Below, one piece after another: positions 49,326 to 63,170 of a stretch of DNA of 64,000 nt. The DNA comes from Cololabis saira (taxonomy: Eukaryota; Chordata; Actinopteri; Beloniformes; Belonidae), in NCBI RefSeq assembly GCF_033807715.1, contig NC_084607.1:1172001-1236000 (forward strand), in the 5' to 3' direction. A model generated the notes under the pieces. The model worked only from the letters and a program-made list of their open reading frames with translations. It searched no databases and had not been told where the DNA came from. The first letter of the stretch is position 1. Each line of letters starts with the position of its first letter. The translations under genes and the position numbers were made by a program.

Positions 49326-52300
49326 AATGCATTTAAATGCAGTAACGTATTTGTCCACTAGAGGGCAAATAAATGCATTAAAATGCAGTAACTTATGTGT
49401 CCACTAGAGGGCAAATAAATGCATTTAAATGCAGTATTTTTGTGTCCACTAGAGGGCAAATAAATGCATTTAAATGCAGTATTTTTTGTGTCCACTAGAG
49501 GGCAAAGAAATACATTTAAATGCAGTTTCCTTTGTGTCCACTAGAGGGCAAATAAATGCATTTAAATGCATGTAAATGCAGTAACGTATGTGTCCACTAG
49601 AGGGCAAATCAATGCAAATAAATGCATTTAAATGCAATAACGTATGTGTCCACTAGAGGGCAAATAAATGCATTTAAATGCAGTTTCCTTTGTGTCCACT
49701 AGAGGGCAAATAAATGCATTTAAATGCAGTTTACTTTGTGTCCACTAGAGGGCAAAAAAATGAATTTAAATGCAGTATTTTTTGTGTCCACTAGAGGGCA
49801 AATAAATGCATTTAAATGCAGTTTCCTTTCTGTCCACTAGAGGGCAAATAAATGCATTTAAATGCAGTTTCCTTTGTGTCCACTAGAGGGCAAATAAATG
49901 CATTTAAATGCATTTAAATGCAGTAACGTATGTGTCCACTAGAGGGCAAATAAATGCATTTAAATGCAGTATTTTTTGTGTCCACTAGAGGGCAAATAAA
50001 TGCATTTAAATGCAGTAACCTTTGTGTCCACTAGAGGGCAAAAAAATGAATTTAAATGCAGTATTTTTTGTGTCAACTAGAGGGCAAATAAATGCATTTA
50101 AATGCAGTTTCCTTTGTGTCCACTAGAGGGCAAATAAATGCATTTAAATGCAGTAACCTTTGTGTCCACTAGAGGGCAAAAAAATTAATTTAAATGCAGT
50201 ATTTTTTGTGTCCACTAGAGGGCAAATAAATGCATTTAAATGCAGTAACCTTTGTGTCCACTAAATGGCAAATAAATGCATTTAAATGCATTAATTCATG
50301 TGTCCACTAGAGGGCAAATAAATGCATTTATATGTAGTTTCCTTTGTGTCCACTAGAGGGCAAATAAATGCATTTAAATGCAGTAACGTATGTGTCCACT
50401 AGAGGGCAAATAAATGCATTTAAATACAGTATGTTATGTGTCCAATAGAGGGCAAATACATAATTTTAATGCAGTAACTTTTGTGTCCACTAGAGGGCAA
50501 ATAAATGCATTTAAATGCAGTAATTTGTGTGTCCACTAGAAGGCAAATAAATGCATTTAAATGCAGTAATTTTTGTGTCCACTGGAGGGCAAATAAATGC
50601 ATTTAAATGCAGTAATTAATGTGTCCACTAGAGGGCAAATACATAATTTTAATGCAGTAACTTTTGTGTCCACTAGAGGGCAAATAAATGCATTTAAATG
50701 CAGTAATTTGTGTGTCCACTAGAGGGCAAATAAATGCATTTAAATGCAGTAACTTTTGTGTCCACTAGAGGGCAAATAAATGCATTTAAATGCATTAATT
50801 TATGTGTCATCTAGAGGGCAAATAAATGCATTTAAATGCAGTTTCCTTTGTGTCCACTAGAGGGCAAATAAATACATTTAAATGCAGTAATTTTGTGTCC
50901 ACTAGAGGGCAAATAAATGCATTTAAATGCAGTAATTTGTGTGTCCACTAGAGGACAAATAAATCCATTTAAATGCAGTAACGTATGTGTCCACTAGAGG
51001 GCAAATAAATGCATATAAATGCATTTAAATGCAGTAACGTATGTGTCCACTAGAGGGCAAATAAATGCATTTAAATGCAGTAATTTATGTGTCCACTAGA
51101 GGGCAAATAAATGCATTTAAATGCAGTAACTTTTGTGTCCACTAGAGGGCAAATAAATGCATTTAAATGCATTAATTTATGTGTCATCTAGAGGGCAAAT
51201 AAATGCATTTAAATGCAGTTTCCTTTGTGTCCACTAGAGGGCAAATAAATGCATTTAAATGCAGTAATTTTGTGTCCACTAGAGGGCAAATAAATGCATT
51301 TAAATGCATTAATTCATGTGTCCACTAGAGGGCAAATAAATGCATTTAAATGCATTAATTCATGTGTCCACTAGAGTGCAAATAAATAATTTTAATGCAG
51401 TAACTTTTGAGTCCACTAGAGGGCAAATAAATGCATTTAAATGCAGTAATTTATGTGTCCACTAGAGGGCAAATAAATGCATTTAAATGCAGTTTCCTTT
51501 GTGTCCACTAGAGGGCAAATAAATGCATTTAAATGCATTAATTCATGTGTCCACTAGAGGGCAAATAAATACATTTAAATGCAGAAATTCATATGTCCAC
51601 TAGAGGGCAAATAAATGCATTTAAATGCAGTAATTTTTGTGTCCACTAGAGGGCAAATAAATGCATTTAAATGCAGTATTTTTTGTGTCCACTAGAGGGC
51701 AAATAAATGCATTTAAATGCAATAACGTATGTGTCCACTAGAGGGCAAATAAATGCATTAAAATGCAGTTTCCTTTGTGTCCACTAGAGGGCAAATAAAT
51801 GCATTTAAATGCATTTAAATGCAGTAACGTATTTGTCCACTAGAGGGCAAATAAATGCATTTAAATGCAGTAACTTATGTGTCCACTAGAGGGCAAATAA
51901 ATGCATTTAAATACAATATTTTTTGTGTCTAATAGAGGGCAAATAAATGCATTTAAATGCAGTATTTTTTGTGTCCACTAGAGGGCAAATAAATGCATTT
52001 AAATGCAGTATTTTTTGTGTCCACTAGAGGGCAAATAAATACATTTAAATGCAGTTTCCTTTGTGTCCACTAGAGGGCAAATAAATGCATTTAAATGCAG
52101 TTTCCTTTGTGTCCACTAGAGGGCAAAAAAATGAATTTAAATGCAGTATTTTTTGTGTCCACTAGAGGGCAAATAAATGCATTTAAATGCAGTTTCCTTT
52201 GTGTCCACTAGAGGGCAAATAAATGCATTTAAATGCAGTAACCTTTGTGTCCACTAGAGGGCAAAAAATGAATTTAAATGCAGTATTTTTTGTGTCCACT

Positions 52301-52494
52301 AGAGGGCAAATAAATGCATTTAAATGCAGTTTCCTTTGTGTCCACTAGAGGGCAAATAAATGCATTTAAATGCAGTTTCCTTTGTGTCCACTAGAGGGCA
52401 AATAAATGCATTTAAATGCATGTAAATGCAGTAACGTATGTGTCCACTAGAGGGCAAATAAATGCATTTAAATGCATTTAAATGCAGTAACGTA

Positions 52495-53046
52495 TGTGTC
52501 CACTAGAGGGCAAATAAATGCATTTAAATGCAGTATTTTTTGTGTCCACTAGAGGGCAAATAAATGCATTTAAATGCAGTAACCTTTGTGTCCACTAGAG
52601 GGCAAAAAAATTAATTTAAATGCAGTATTTTTTGTGTCCACTAGAGGGCAAATAAATGCATTTAAATGCAGTAACCTTTGTGTCCACTAGAGGGCAAATA
52701 AATGCATTTAAATACAGTATTTTATGTGTCCAATAGAGGGCAAATAAATGCATTTAAATGCAGTAATTTTTGTGTCCACTAGAGGGCAAATAAATGCATT
52801 TAAATGCAGTATTTTTTGTGTCCACTAGAGGGCAAATAAATGCATTTAAATGCAGTAACCTTTGTGTCCACTAGAGGGCAAAAAAATTAATTTAAATGCA
52901 GTATTTTTTGTGTCCACTAGAGGGCAAATAAATGCATTTAAATGCAGTAACCTTTGTGTCCACTAGAGGGCAAATAAATGCATTTAAATACAGTATTTTA
53001 TGTGTCCAATAGAGGGCAAATAAATGCATTTAAATGCAGTAATTTT
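52495..53046 (+). repeat. Higher-order repeat, 276 bp (6 monomers) in tandem
   Basis: Two adjacent copies, 52495-52770 and 52771-53046, have an offset of 276 = 6 x 46. They are marked by the AAAAAAATTAATTT monomer (GGCA at 52601 and 52877) and the ATACAGTATTTTATG monomer. Confidence 0.8.
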
Positions 53047-53532
53047 TGTGTCCACTAGAGGTAAAATCAATATATTTAAATGCAGTAATTTATATGTCCA
53101 CTAGAGGGCAAATACATAATTTTAATGCAGTAACTTTTGTGTCCACTAGAGGGCAAATAAATGCATTTAAATGCAGTAATTTGTGTGTCCACTAGAGGGC
53201 AAATAAATCCATTTAAATGCAGTAACTTTTGTGTCCACTAGAGGGCAAATAAATGCATTTAAATGCATGTAAATGCAGTAACGTATGTGTCCACTAGAGG
53301 GCAAATAAATGCATTTAAATGCATTTAAATGCAGTAACGTATGTGTCCACTAGAGGGCAAATAAATGCATTTAAATGCAGTATTTTTTGTGTCCACTAGA
53401 GGGCAAATAAATGCATTTAAATGCAGTAACCTTTGTGTCCACTAGAGGGCAAAAAAATTAATTTAAATGCAGTATTTTTTGTGTCCACTAGAGGGCAAAT
53501 AAATGCATTTAAATGCAGTATTTTTTGTGTCC

Positions 53533-54475
53533 ACTAGAGGGCAAATAAATGCATTTAAATGCAGTAATTTTTGTGTCCACTAGAGGGCAAATAAATGCAT
53601 TTAAATGCATTAATTCATGTGTCCCCTAGAGGGCAAATAAATGCATTTAAATGCAGTTTCCTTTGTGTCCACTAGAGGGCAAATAAATGCATTTAAATGC
53701 AGTATTTTTTGTGTCCACTAGAGGGCAAATAAATGCATTTACATACAGTAATTTTTGTGTCCACTAGAGGGCAAATAAATGCATTTAAAAGCATTAATTT
53801 ATGTGTCCACTAGAGGGCAAATAAATGCATTTAAGTGCAGTAATTCATATGTCCACTAGAGGGCAAATAAATCAATTGAAATGCACTAACTTTTGTGTCC
53901 ACTAGAGGGCAAATAAATACATTTAAATGCAGTAATTAAGGTGTCCACTAGAGGGCAAATAAATGCATTTAAATGCAGTAATTTTTGTGTCCACTAGAGG
54001 GCAAATAAATGCATTTAAATGCAGTAATTAAGGTGTCCACTAGAGGGAAAATCAATGTATTTAAATGCAGTAATTTGTGTGTCCACTAGAGGGGAAATAA
54101 ATGCATTTAAATGCAGTTTCCTTTGTGTCCACTAGAGGGCAAATAAATGCATTTAAATGCAGTAATTAATGTGTCCACTAGAGCGGAAATAAATGCATTT
54201 AAATGCAGTTTCCTTTGTGTCCACTAGAGGGCAAATAAATGCATTTAAATGCAGTATTTTTTGAGTCCACTAGAGGGCAAATAAATAATTTTAATGCAGT
54301 AACTTTTGAGTCCACTAGAGGGCAAATAAATGCATTTAAATGCAGTAACATATATGTCCACTAGAGGGCAAATAAATGCATTTAAATGCAGTATTTTTTG
54401 TGTCCACTAGAGGACAAAAAAATAATTTGAATGCAGTAACTTTTGTGTCCACTAGAGGGCAAATAAATGCATTTA
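53533..54475 (+). repeat. Dispersed segment, copy 2 of 3 (ATTTAAGTGC type)
   Basis: This repeats 48475-49325 at +5058, with a 92-bp (two-monomer) insertion around 54160-54250. It ends in a different downstream monomer (AATACAATATT) from copy 1. Confidence 0.8.
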
Positions 54476-57149
54476 AATACAATATTTTTTGTGTCTAATA
54501 GAGGGCAAATAAATGCATTTAAATGCAGTATTTTTTGTGTCCACTAGAGGGCAAATAAATGCATTTAAATACAATATTTTTTGTGTCTAATAGAGGGCAA
54601 ATAAATGCATTTAAATGCAGTATTTTTTGTGTCCACTAGAGGGCAAATAAATGCATTTAAATGCAGTATTTTTTGTGTCCACTAGAGGGCAAATAAATAC
54701 ATTTAAATGCAGATTCCTTTGTGTCCACTAGAGGGCAAATAAATGCATTTAAATGCATTTAAATGCAGTAACGTATTTGTCCACTAGAGGGCAAATAAAT
54801 GCATTTAAATACAATATTTTTTGTGTCTAATAGAGGGCAAATAAATGCATTTAAATGCAGTATTTTTTGTGTCCACTAGAGGGCAAATAAATGCATTTAA
54901 ATGCAGTATTTTTTGTGTCCACTAGAGGGCAAATAAATGCATTTAAATGCAGTTTCCTTTGTGTCCACTAGAGGGCAAATAAATGCATTTAAATGCAGTT
55001 TCCTTTGTGTCCACTAGAGGGCAAATAAATGCATTTAAATGCATTTAAATGCAGTAACGTATGTGTCCACTAGAGGGCAAATAAATGCATTTAAATGCAG
55101 TATTTTTTGTGTCCACTAGAGGGCAAATAAATGCATTTAAATGCAGTAACCTTTGTGTCCACTAGAGGGCAAAAAAATGAATTTAAATGCAGTATTTTTT
55201 GTGTCAACTAGAGGGCAAATAAATGCATTTAAATGCAGTTTCCTTTGTGTCCACTAGAGGGCAAATAAATGCATTTAAATGCAGTTTCCTTTGTGTCCAC
55301 TAGAGGGCAAATAAATGCATTTAAATGCATGTAAATGCAGTAACGTATGTGTCCACTAGAGGGCAAATAAATGCATTTAAATGCATTTAAATGCAGTAAC
55401 GTATGTGTCCACTAGAGGGCAAATAAATGCATTTAAATGCAGTATTTTTTGTGTCCACTAGAGGGCAAATAAATGCATTTAAATGCAGTAACCTTTGTGT
55501 CCACTAGAGGGCAAAAAAATTAATTTAAATGGAGTATTTTTTGTGTCCACTAGAGGGCAAATAAATGCATTTAAATGCAGTAACCTTTGTGTCCACTAAA
55601 GGGCAAATAAATGCATTTATATGCAGTTTCCTTTGTGTCCACTAGAGGGCAAATAAATGCATTTAAATGCAGTAACGTATGTGTCCACTAGAGGGCAAAT
55701 AAATGCATTTAAATGCATGTAAATGCAGTAACGTATGTGTCCACTAGAGGGCAAATAAATGCATTTAAATGCATTTAAATGCAGTAACGTATGTGTCCAC
55801 TAGAGGGCAAATAAATGCATTTAAATGCAGTATTTTTTGTGTCCACTAGAGGGCAAATAAATGCATTTAAATGCAGTAACCTTTGTGTCCACTAGAGGGC
55901 AAAAAAATTAATTTAAATGCAGTATTTTTTGTGTCCACTAGAGGGCAAATAAATGCATTTAAATGCAGTATTTTTTGTGTCCACTAGAGGGCAAATAAAT
56001 GCATTTAAATGCAGTAACCTTTGTGTCCACTAGAGGGCAAATAAATGCATTTAAATGCATTAATTCATGTGTACACTAGAGGGCAAATAAATGCATTTAT
56101 ATGCAGTTTCCTTTGTGTCCACTAGAGGGCAAATAAATGCATTTAAATGCAGTAACGTATGTGTCCACTAGAGGGCAAATAAATGCATTTAAATACAGTA
56201 TTTTATGTGTCCAATAGAGGGCAAATAAATGCATTTAAATGCAGTAATTTGTGTGTCCACTAGAGGGCAAATAAATCCATTTAAATGCAGTAACGTATGT
56301 GTCCACTAGAGGGCAAATAAATGCATATAAATGCATTTAAATGCAGTAACGTATGTGTCCACTAGAGGGCAAATAAATGCATTTAAATGCAGTAATTTAT
56401 GTGTCCACTAGAGGGCAAATAAATGCATTTAAATGCAGTAACTTTTGTGTCCACTAGAGGGCAAATAAATGCATTTAAATGCATTAATTTATGTGTCATC
56501 TAGAGGGCAAATAAATGCATTTAAATGCAGTTTCCTTTGTGTCCACTAGAGGGCAAATAAATGCATTTAAATGCAGTAATTTATGTGTCCACTAGAGGGC
56601 AAATAAATGCCTTTAAATGCAGTAACTTTTGTGTCCACTAGAGGGCAAATAAATGCATTTAAATGCATTAATTAATGTGTCAACTAGAGGGCAAATAAAT
56701 GCATTTAAATGCAGTTTCCTTTGTGTCCACTAGAGGGCAAATAAATGCATTTAAATGCAGTATTTTCTGTGTCCACTAGAGGGCAAATAAATGCATTTAA
56801 ACAGTATTTTTTGTGTCCACTAGAGGGCAAATAAATGCATTTAAATGCATTAATTTATGTGTCAACTAGAGGGCAAATAAATGCATTTAAATGCAGTTTC
56901 CTTTGTGTCCACTAGAGGGCAAATAAATGCATTTAAATGCATTAATTTATGTGTCAACTAGAGGGCAAATAAATGCATTTAAATGCAGTTTCCTTTGTGT
57001 CCACTAGAGGGCAAATAAATGCATTTAAATGCATTTAAATGCAGTAACGTATGTGTCAACTAGAGGGCAAATAAATGCATTTAAATGCAGTTTCCTTTGT
57101 GTCCACTAGAGGGCAAATAAATGCATTTAAATGCAGTATTTTTTGTGTC

Positions 57150-58900
57150 CACTAGAGGGCAAATAAATGCATTTACATACAGTAATTTTTGTGTCCACTA
57201 GAGGGCAAATAAATGCATTTAAATGCATTAATTCATGTGTCCACTAGAGGGCAAATAAATACATTTAAATGCAGTAATTCATATGTCCACTAGAGGGCAA
57301 ATAAATGCATTTAAATGCAGTAATTTTTGTGTCCACTAGAGGGCAAATAAATGCGTTTAAATGCATTAATTTATGTGTCAACTAGAGGGCAAATAAATGC
57401 ATTTAAAACAGTATTTTTTGTGTCCACTAGAGGGCAAATAAATGCATTTAAATGCATTAATTTATGTGTCAACTAGAGGGCAAATAAATGCATTTAAATG
57501 CAGTTTCCTTTGTGTCCACTAGAGGGCAAATAAATGCATTTAAATGCATTAATTTATGTGTCAACTAGAGGGCAAATAAATGCATTTAAATGCAGTTTCC
57601 TTTGTGTCCACTAGAGGGCAAATAAATGCATTTAAATGCATTTAAATGCAGTAACGTATGTGTCAACTAGAGGGCAAATAAATGCATTTAAATGCAGAAT
57701 TTTTTGTGTCCACTAGAGGGCAAATAAATGCATTTAAATGCAGTATTTTTTGTGTCCACTAGAGGGCAAATAAATGCATTTACATACAGTAATTTTTGTG
57801 TCCACTAGAGGGCAAATAAATGCATTTAAATGCATTAATTTATGTGTCAACTAGAGGGCAAATAAATGCATTTAAAACAGTATTTTTTGTGTCCACTAGA
57901 GGGCAAATAAATGCATTTAAATGCATTAATTTATGTGTCAACTAGAGGGCAAATAAATGCATTTAAATGCAGTTTCCTTTGTGTCCACTAGAGGGCAAAT
58001 AAATGCATTTAAATGCATTAATTTATGTGTCAACTAGAGGGCAAATAAATGCATTTAAATGCAGTAACGTATGTGTCAACTAGAGGGCAAATAAATGCAT
58101 TTAAATGCAGAATTTTTTGTGTCCACTAGAGGGCAAATAAATGCATTTAAATGCAGTATTTTTTGTGTCCACTAGAGGGCAAATAAATGCATTTACATAC
58201 AGTAATTTTTGTGTCCACTAGAGGGCAAATAAATGCATTTAAATGCATTAATTCATGTGTCCACTAGAGGGCAAATAAATACATTTAAATGCAGTAATTC
58301 ATATGTCCACTAGAGGGCAAATAAATGCATTTAAATGCAGTAATTTTTGTGTCCACTAGAGGGCAAATAAATGCGTTTAAATGCAGTATTTTTTGTGTCC
58401 ACTAGAGGGCAAATAAATGCATTTAAATGCAGTATTTTTTTTTGTCCACTAGAGGGCAAATAAATGCATTTAAATGCAATAACGTATGTGTCCACTAGAG
58501 GGCAAATAAATGCATTTAAATGCATTTAAATGCAGTAACGTATGTGTCAACTAGAGGGCAAATAAATGCATTTAAATGCAGTTTCCTTTGTGTCCACTAG
58601 AGGGCAAATAAATGCATTTAAATGCAGTATTTTTTGTGTCCACTAGAGGGCAAATAAATGCATTTACATACAGTAATTTTTGTGTCCACTAGAGGGCAAA
58701 TAAATGCATTTAAATGCATTAATTCATGTGTCCACTAGAGGGCAAATAAATGCATTTAAATGCATTAATTCATGTGTCCACTAGAGGGCAAATAAATACA
58801 TTTAAATGCAGTAATTCATATGTCCACTAGAGGGCAAATAAATGCATTTAAATGCAGTAATTTTTGTGTCCACTAGAGGGCAAATAAATGCGTTTAAATG
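57150..58900 (+). repeat. Local segment repeats marked by ATGCGTTTAA and TTTAAAACAG
   Basis: ATGCGTTTAA monomers at 57351, 58371 and 58889 (offsets 1020 and 518) and TTTAAAACAG monomers near 57401 and 57870 (offset 469) show overlapping local duplications of 10-22 monomers. Confidence 0.65.
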
Positions 58901-60650
58901 CAGTATTTTTTGTGTCCACTAGAGGGCAAATAAATGCATTTAAATGCAGTATTTTTTTTTGTCCACTAGAGGGCAAATAAATGCATTTAAATGCAATAAC
59001 GTATGTGTCCACTAGAGGGCAAATAAATGCATTAAAATGCAGTTTCCTTTGTGTCCACTAGAGGGCAAATAAATGCATTTAAATGCAGTATTTTTTGTGT
59101 CCACTAGAGGGCAAATAAATACATTTAAATGCATTTTCCTTTGTGTCCACTAGAGGGCAAATAAATGCATTTAAATGCATGTAAATGCATTAACGTATGT
59201 GTCCACTAGAGGGCAAATAAATGCATTTAAATGCAGTATTTTTTGTGTCCACTAGAGGGCAAATAAATGCATTTAAATGCAGTAACCTTTGTGTCCACTA
59301 GAGGGCAAATAAATGAATTTAAATGCAGTATTTTTTGTGTCCACTAGAGGGCAAATAAATGCATTTAAATGCAGTATTTTTTGTGTCCACTAGAGGGCAA
59401 ATAAATGCATTTAAATGCAGTAACCTTTGTGTCCACTGGAGGGCAAATAAATGCATTTAAATGCAGTAATTAATGTGTCCACTAGAGGTAAAATCAATAT
59501 ATTTAAATGCAGTAACTTATGTGTCCACTAGAGGGCAAATAAATGCATTTAAATACAGTATTTTATGTGTCCACTAGAGGGCAAATAAATGCATTTAAAT
59601 GCAGTTTCCTTTGTGTCCACTAGAGGGCAAATAAATGCATTTAAATGCAGTAATTTTGTGTCCACTAGAGGGCAAATAAATGCATTTAAATGCATTAATT
59701 CATGTGTCCACTAGAGGGCAAATAAATGCATTTAAATACAATATTTTTTGTGTCTACTAGAGGGCAAATAAATGCATTTAAATGCAGTATTTTTTGTGTC
59801 CACTAGAGGGCAAATAAATGCATTTAAATGCAGTATTTTTTATGTCCACTAGAGGGCAAATAAATGCATTTAAATGCATTAATTTATGTGTCAACTAGAG
59901 GGCAAATAAATGCATTTAAATGCAGTTTGCTTTGTGTCCACTAGAGGGCAAATAAATGCATTTAAATGCAGTATTTTTTGTGTCCACTAGAGGGCAAATA
60001 AATGCATTTAAATGCAGTAATTTATGTGTCCACTAGAGGGCAAATAAATGCATTTAAATGCAGTAACTTTTGTGTCCACTAGAGGGCAAATAAATGCATT
60101 TAAATGCAATAACGTATGTGTCCACTAGAGGGCAAAAAAATGCATTAAAATGCAGTTTCCTTTGTGTCCACTAGAGGGCAAATAAATGCATTTAAATGCA
60201 GTATTTTTTGTGTCCACTAGAGGGCAAATAAATACATTTAAATGCATTTTCCTTTGTGTCCACTAGAGGGCAAATAAATGCATTTAAATGCATGTAAATG
60301 CATTAACGTATGTGTCCACTAGAGGGCAAATAAATGCATTTAAATGCAGTATTTTTTGTGTCCACTAGAGGGCAAATAAATGCATTTAAATGCAGTAACC
60401 TTTGTGTCCACTAGAGGGCAAATAAATGAATTTAAATGCAGTATTTTTTGTGTCCACTACAGGGCAAATAAATGCATTTAAATGCAGTATTTTTTGTGTC
60501 CACTAGAGGGCAAATAAATGCATTTAAATGCAGTAACCTTTGTGTCCACTGGAGGGCAAATAAATGCATTTAAATGCAGTAATTAATGTGTCCACTAGAG
60601 GTAAAATCAATATATTTAAATGCAGTAACTTATGTGTCCACTAGAGGGCA
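58850..60650 (+). repeat. Segment repeats at 1113-bp offset, related to 44.1-44.8 kb
   Basis: The rare GCATTTTCCT monomer occurs at 59131 and 60244 (1113 apart) and also at 44400, each followed by ATGCATGTAAATGCATTAACG and later CACTGGAGGG and a GAGGTAAAATC or GAGGTCAAATC monomer. This is one ordered segment present three times, once on the other side of hAT copy 2. Confidence 0.7.
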
Positions 60651-60971
60651 AATAAATGCATTTAAATACAGTATTTTATGTGTCCACTAGAGGGCAAATA
60701 AATGCATTTAAATGCAGTAACGTATGTGTCCACTAGAGGGCAAATAAATGCATTTAAATGCAGTAACTTATGTGTCCACTAGAGGGCAAATAAATGCATT
60801 TAAATGCAGTAATTTGTGTGTCCACTAGAGGGCAAATAAATGCATTTAAATGCAGTAACTTTTGTGTCCACTAGAGGGCAAATAAATGCATTTAAATGCA
60901 TTAATTTATGTTTCATCTAGAGGGCAAATAAATGCATTTAAATGCAGTTTCCTTTGTGTCCACTAGAGGGC

Positions 60972-61490
60972 AAATAAATGCATTTAAATGCAGTAACTTA
61001 TGTGTCCACTAGAGGGCAAATAAATGCATTTAAATACAATATTTTTTGTGTCTACTAGAGGGCAAATAAATGCATTTAAATGCAGTATTTTTTGTGTCCA
61101 CTAGAGGGCAAATAAATGCATTTAAATGCAGTATTTTTTGTGTCCACTAGAGGGCAAATAAATGCATTTAAATGCATTAATTTATGTGTCAACTAGATAC
61201 GTAAATGCAGTTTCCTTTGTGTCCATTAGAGGGCAAATAAATGCATTTAAATGCAGTAATTTGTGTGTCCACTAGAGGGCAAATAAATCCATTTAAATGC
61301 AGTAACGTATGTGTCCACTAGAGGGCAAATAAATGCATATAAATGCATTTAAATGCAGTAACGTATGTGTCCACTAGAGGGCAAATAAATGCATTTAAAT
61401 GCAGTAACTTATGTGTCCACTAGAGGGCAAATAAATGCATTTAAATGCAGTAATTTGTGTGTCCACTAGAGGGCAAATAAATGCATTTAA
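60972..61490 (+). repeat. Paralogue of the hAT copy 2 flanks with empty insertion site
   Basis: The sequence matches both flanks of hAT copy 2 (about 44990-45124 and 46665-47055), including the unique AACTAGATACGTAAATGC monomer at 61193 and 46759. The offset is 15982 before the element and 14434 after it; the difference of 1548 equals the 1540-bp element plus the 8-bp duplication. The monomer at the corresponding point (CACTAGAGGGC near 61098) is intact. Confidence 0.88.
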
Positions 61491-62569
61491 ATGCAGTTTC
61501 CTTTGTGTCCACTAGAGGGCAAATAAATGCATTTAAATGCAGTAATTTTGTGTCCACTAGAGGGCAAATAAATGCATTTAAATGCATTAATTCATGTGTC
61601 CACTAGAGGGCAAATAAATGCATTTAAATACAATATTTTTTGTGTCTACTAGAGGGCAAATAAATGCATTTAAATGCAGTATTTTTTGTGTCCACTAGAG
61701 GGCAAATAAATGCATTTAAATGCAGTATTTTTTATGTCCACTAGAGGGCAAATAAATGCATTTAAATGCATTAATTTATGTGTCAACTAGAGGGCAAATA
61801 AATGCATTTAAATGCAGTTTCCTTTGTGTCCACTAGAGGGAAAATAAATGCATTTAAATGCAGTATTTTTTGTGTCCACTAGAGGGCAAATAAATGCATT
61901 TAAATGCATTAATTCATGTGTCCACTAGAGGGCAAATAAATAATTTTAATGCAGTAACTTTTGAGTCCACCTGAGGGCAAATAAATGCATTTATATGCAG
62001 TTTGCTTTGTGTCCACTAGAGGGCAAATAAATGCATTTAAATGCAGTAATTTTTGTGTCCACTAGAGGGCAAATAAATGCATTTAAATGCAGTGTTTTTT
62101 GTGTCCACTAGAGGGCAAATAAATGCATTTAAATGCAGTAATTTTTGTGTCCACTAGAGGGCAAATAAATGCATTTAAATGCAGTAATTTTTGTGTCCAC
62201 TAGAGGGCAAATAAATGCATTTAAATGCAGTTTCCTTTGTGTCCACTAGAGGGCAAATGAATGCATTTAAATGCAGTGTTTTTTGTGTCCACTAGAGGGC
62301 AAATAAATGCATTTACATACAGTAATTTTTGTGTCCACTAGAGGGCAAATAAATGCATTTAAATGCATTAATTTATGTGTCAACTAGAGGGCAAATAAAT
62401 GCATTTAAATGCAGTTTCCTTTGTGTCCACTAGAGGGCAAATGAATGCATTTAAATGCAGAATTTTTTGTGTCTACTAGAGGGCAAATAAATGCATTTAA
62501 ATGCAGTATTTTTTGTGTCCACTAGAGGGCAAATAAATGCATTTACATACAGTAATTTTTGTGTCCACT

Positions 62570-63170
62570 AGAGGGCAAATAAATGCATTTAAGTGCAGTA
62601 ATTCATATGTCCACTAGAGGGCAAATAAATCAATTGAAATGCACTAACTTTTGTGTCCACTAGAGGGCAAATAAATACATTTAAATGCAGTAATTAAGGT
62701 GTCCACTAGAGGGCAAATAAATGCATTTAAATGCAGTAATTTGTGTGTCCACTAGAGGGCAAATAAATGCATTTAAATGCAGTAATTAAGGTGTCCACTA
62801 GAGGGAAAATCAATGTATTTAAATGCAGTAATTTGTGTGTCCACTAGAGGGGAAATAAATGCATTTAAATGCAGTTTCCTTTGTGTCCACTAGAGGGCAA
62901 ATAAATGCATTTAAATGCAGTAATTAATGTGTCCACTAGAGCGGAAATAAATGCATTTAAATGCAGTTTCCTTTGAGTCCACTAGAGGGCAAATAAATAA
63001 TTTTAATGCAGTAACTTTTGAGTCCACTAGAGGGCAAATAAATGCATTTAAATGCAGTAACTTATATGTCCACTAGAGGGCAAATAAATGCATTTAAATG
63101 CAGTATTTTTTGTGTCCGCTAGAGGACAAAAAAATAATTTGAATGCAGTAACTTTTGTGTCCATTAGAGG
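62570..63170 (+). repeat. Dispersed segment, copy 3 of 3 (ATTTAAGTGC type)
   Basis: ATTTAAGTGC at 62587 lies 8758 bp after the copy 2 marker. The order of variants through GAGCGGAAAT and GAGGACAAAAAAATAATTTG matches copies 1 and 2, with a one-base change to GTCCGCTAGAGG near 63116. Confidence 0.75.
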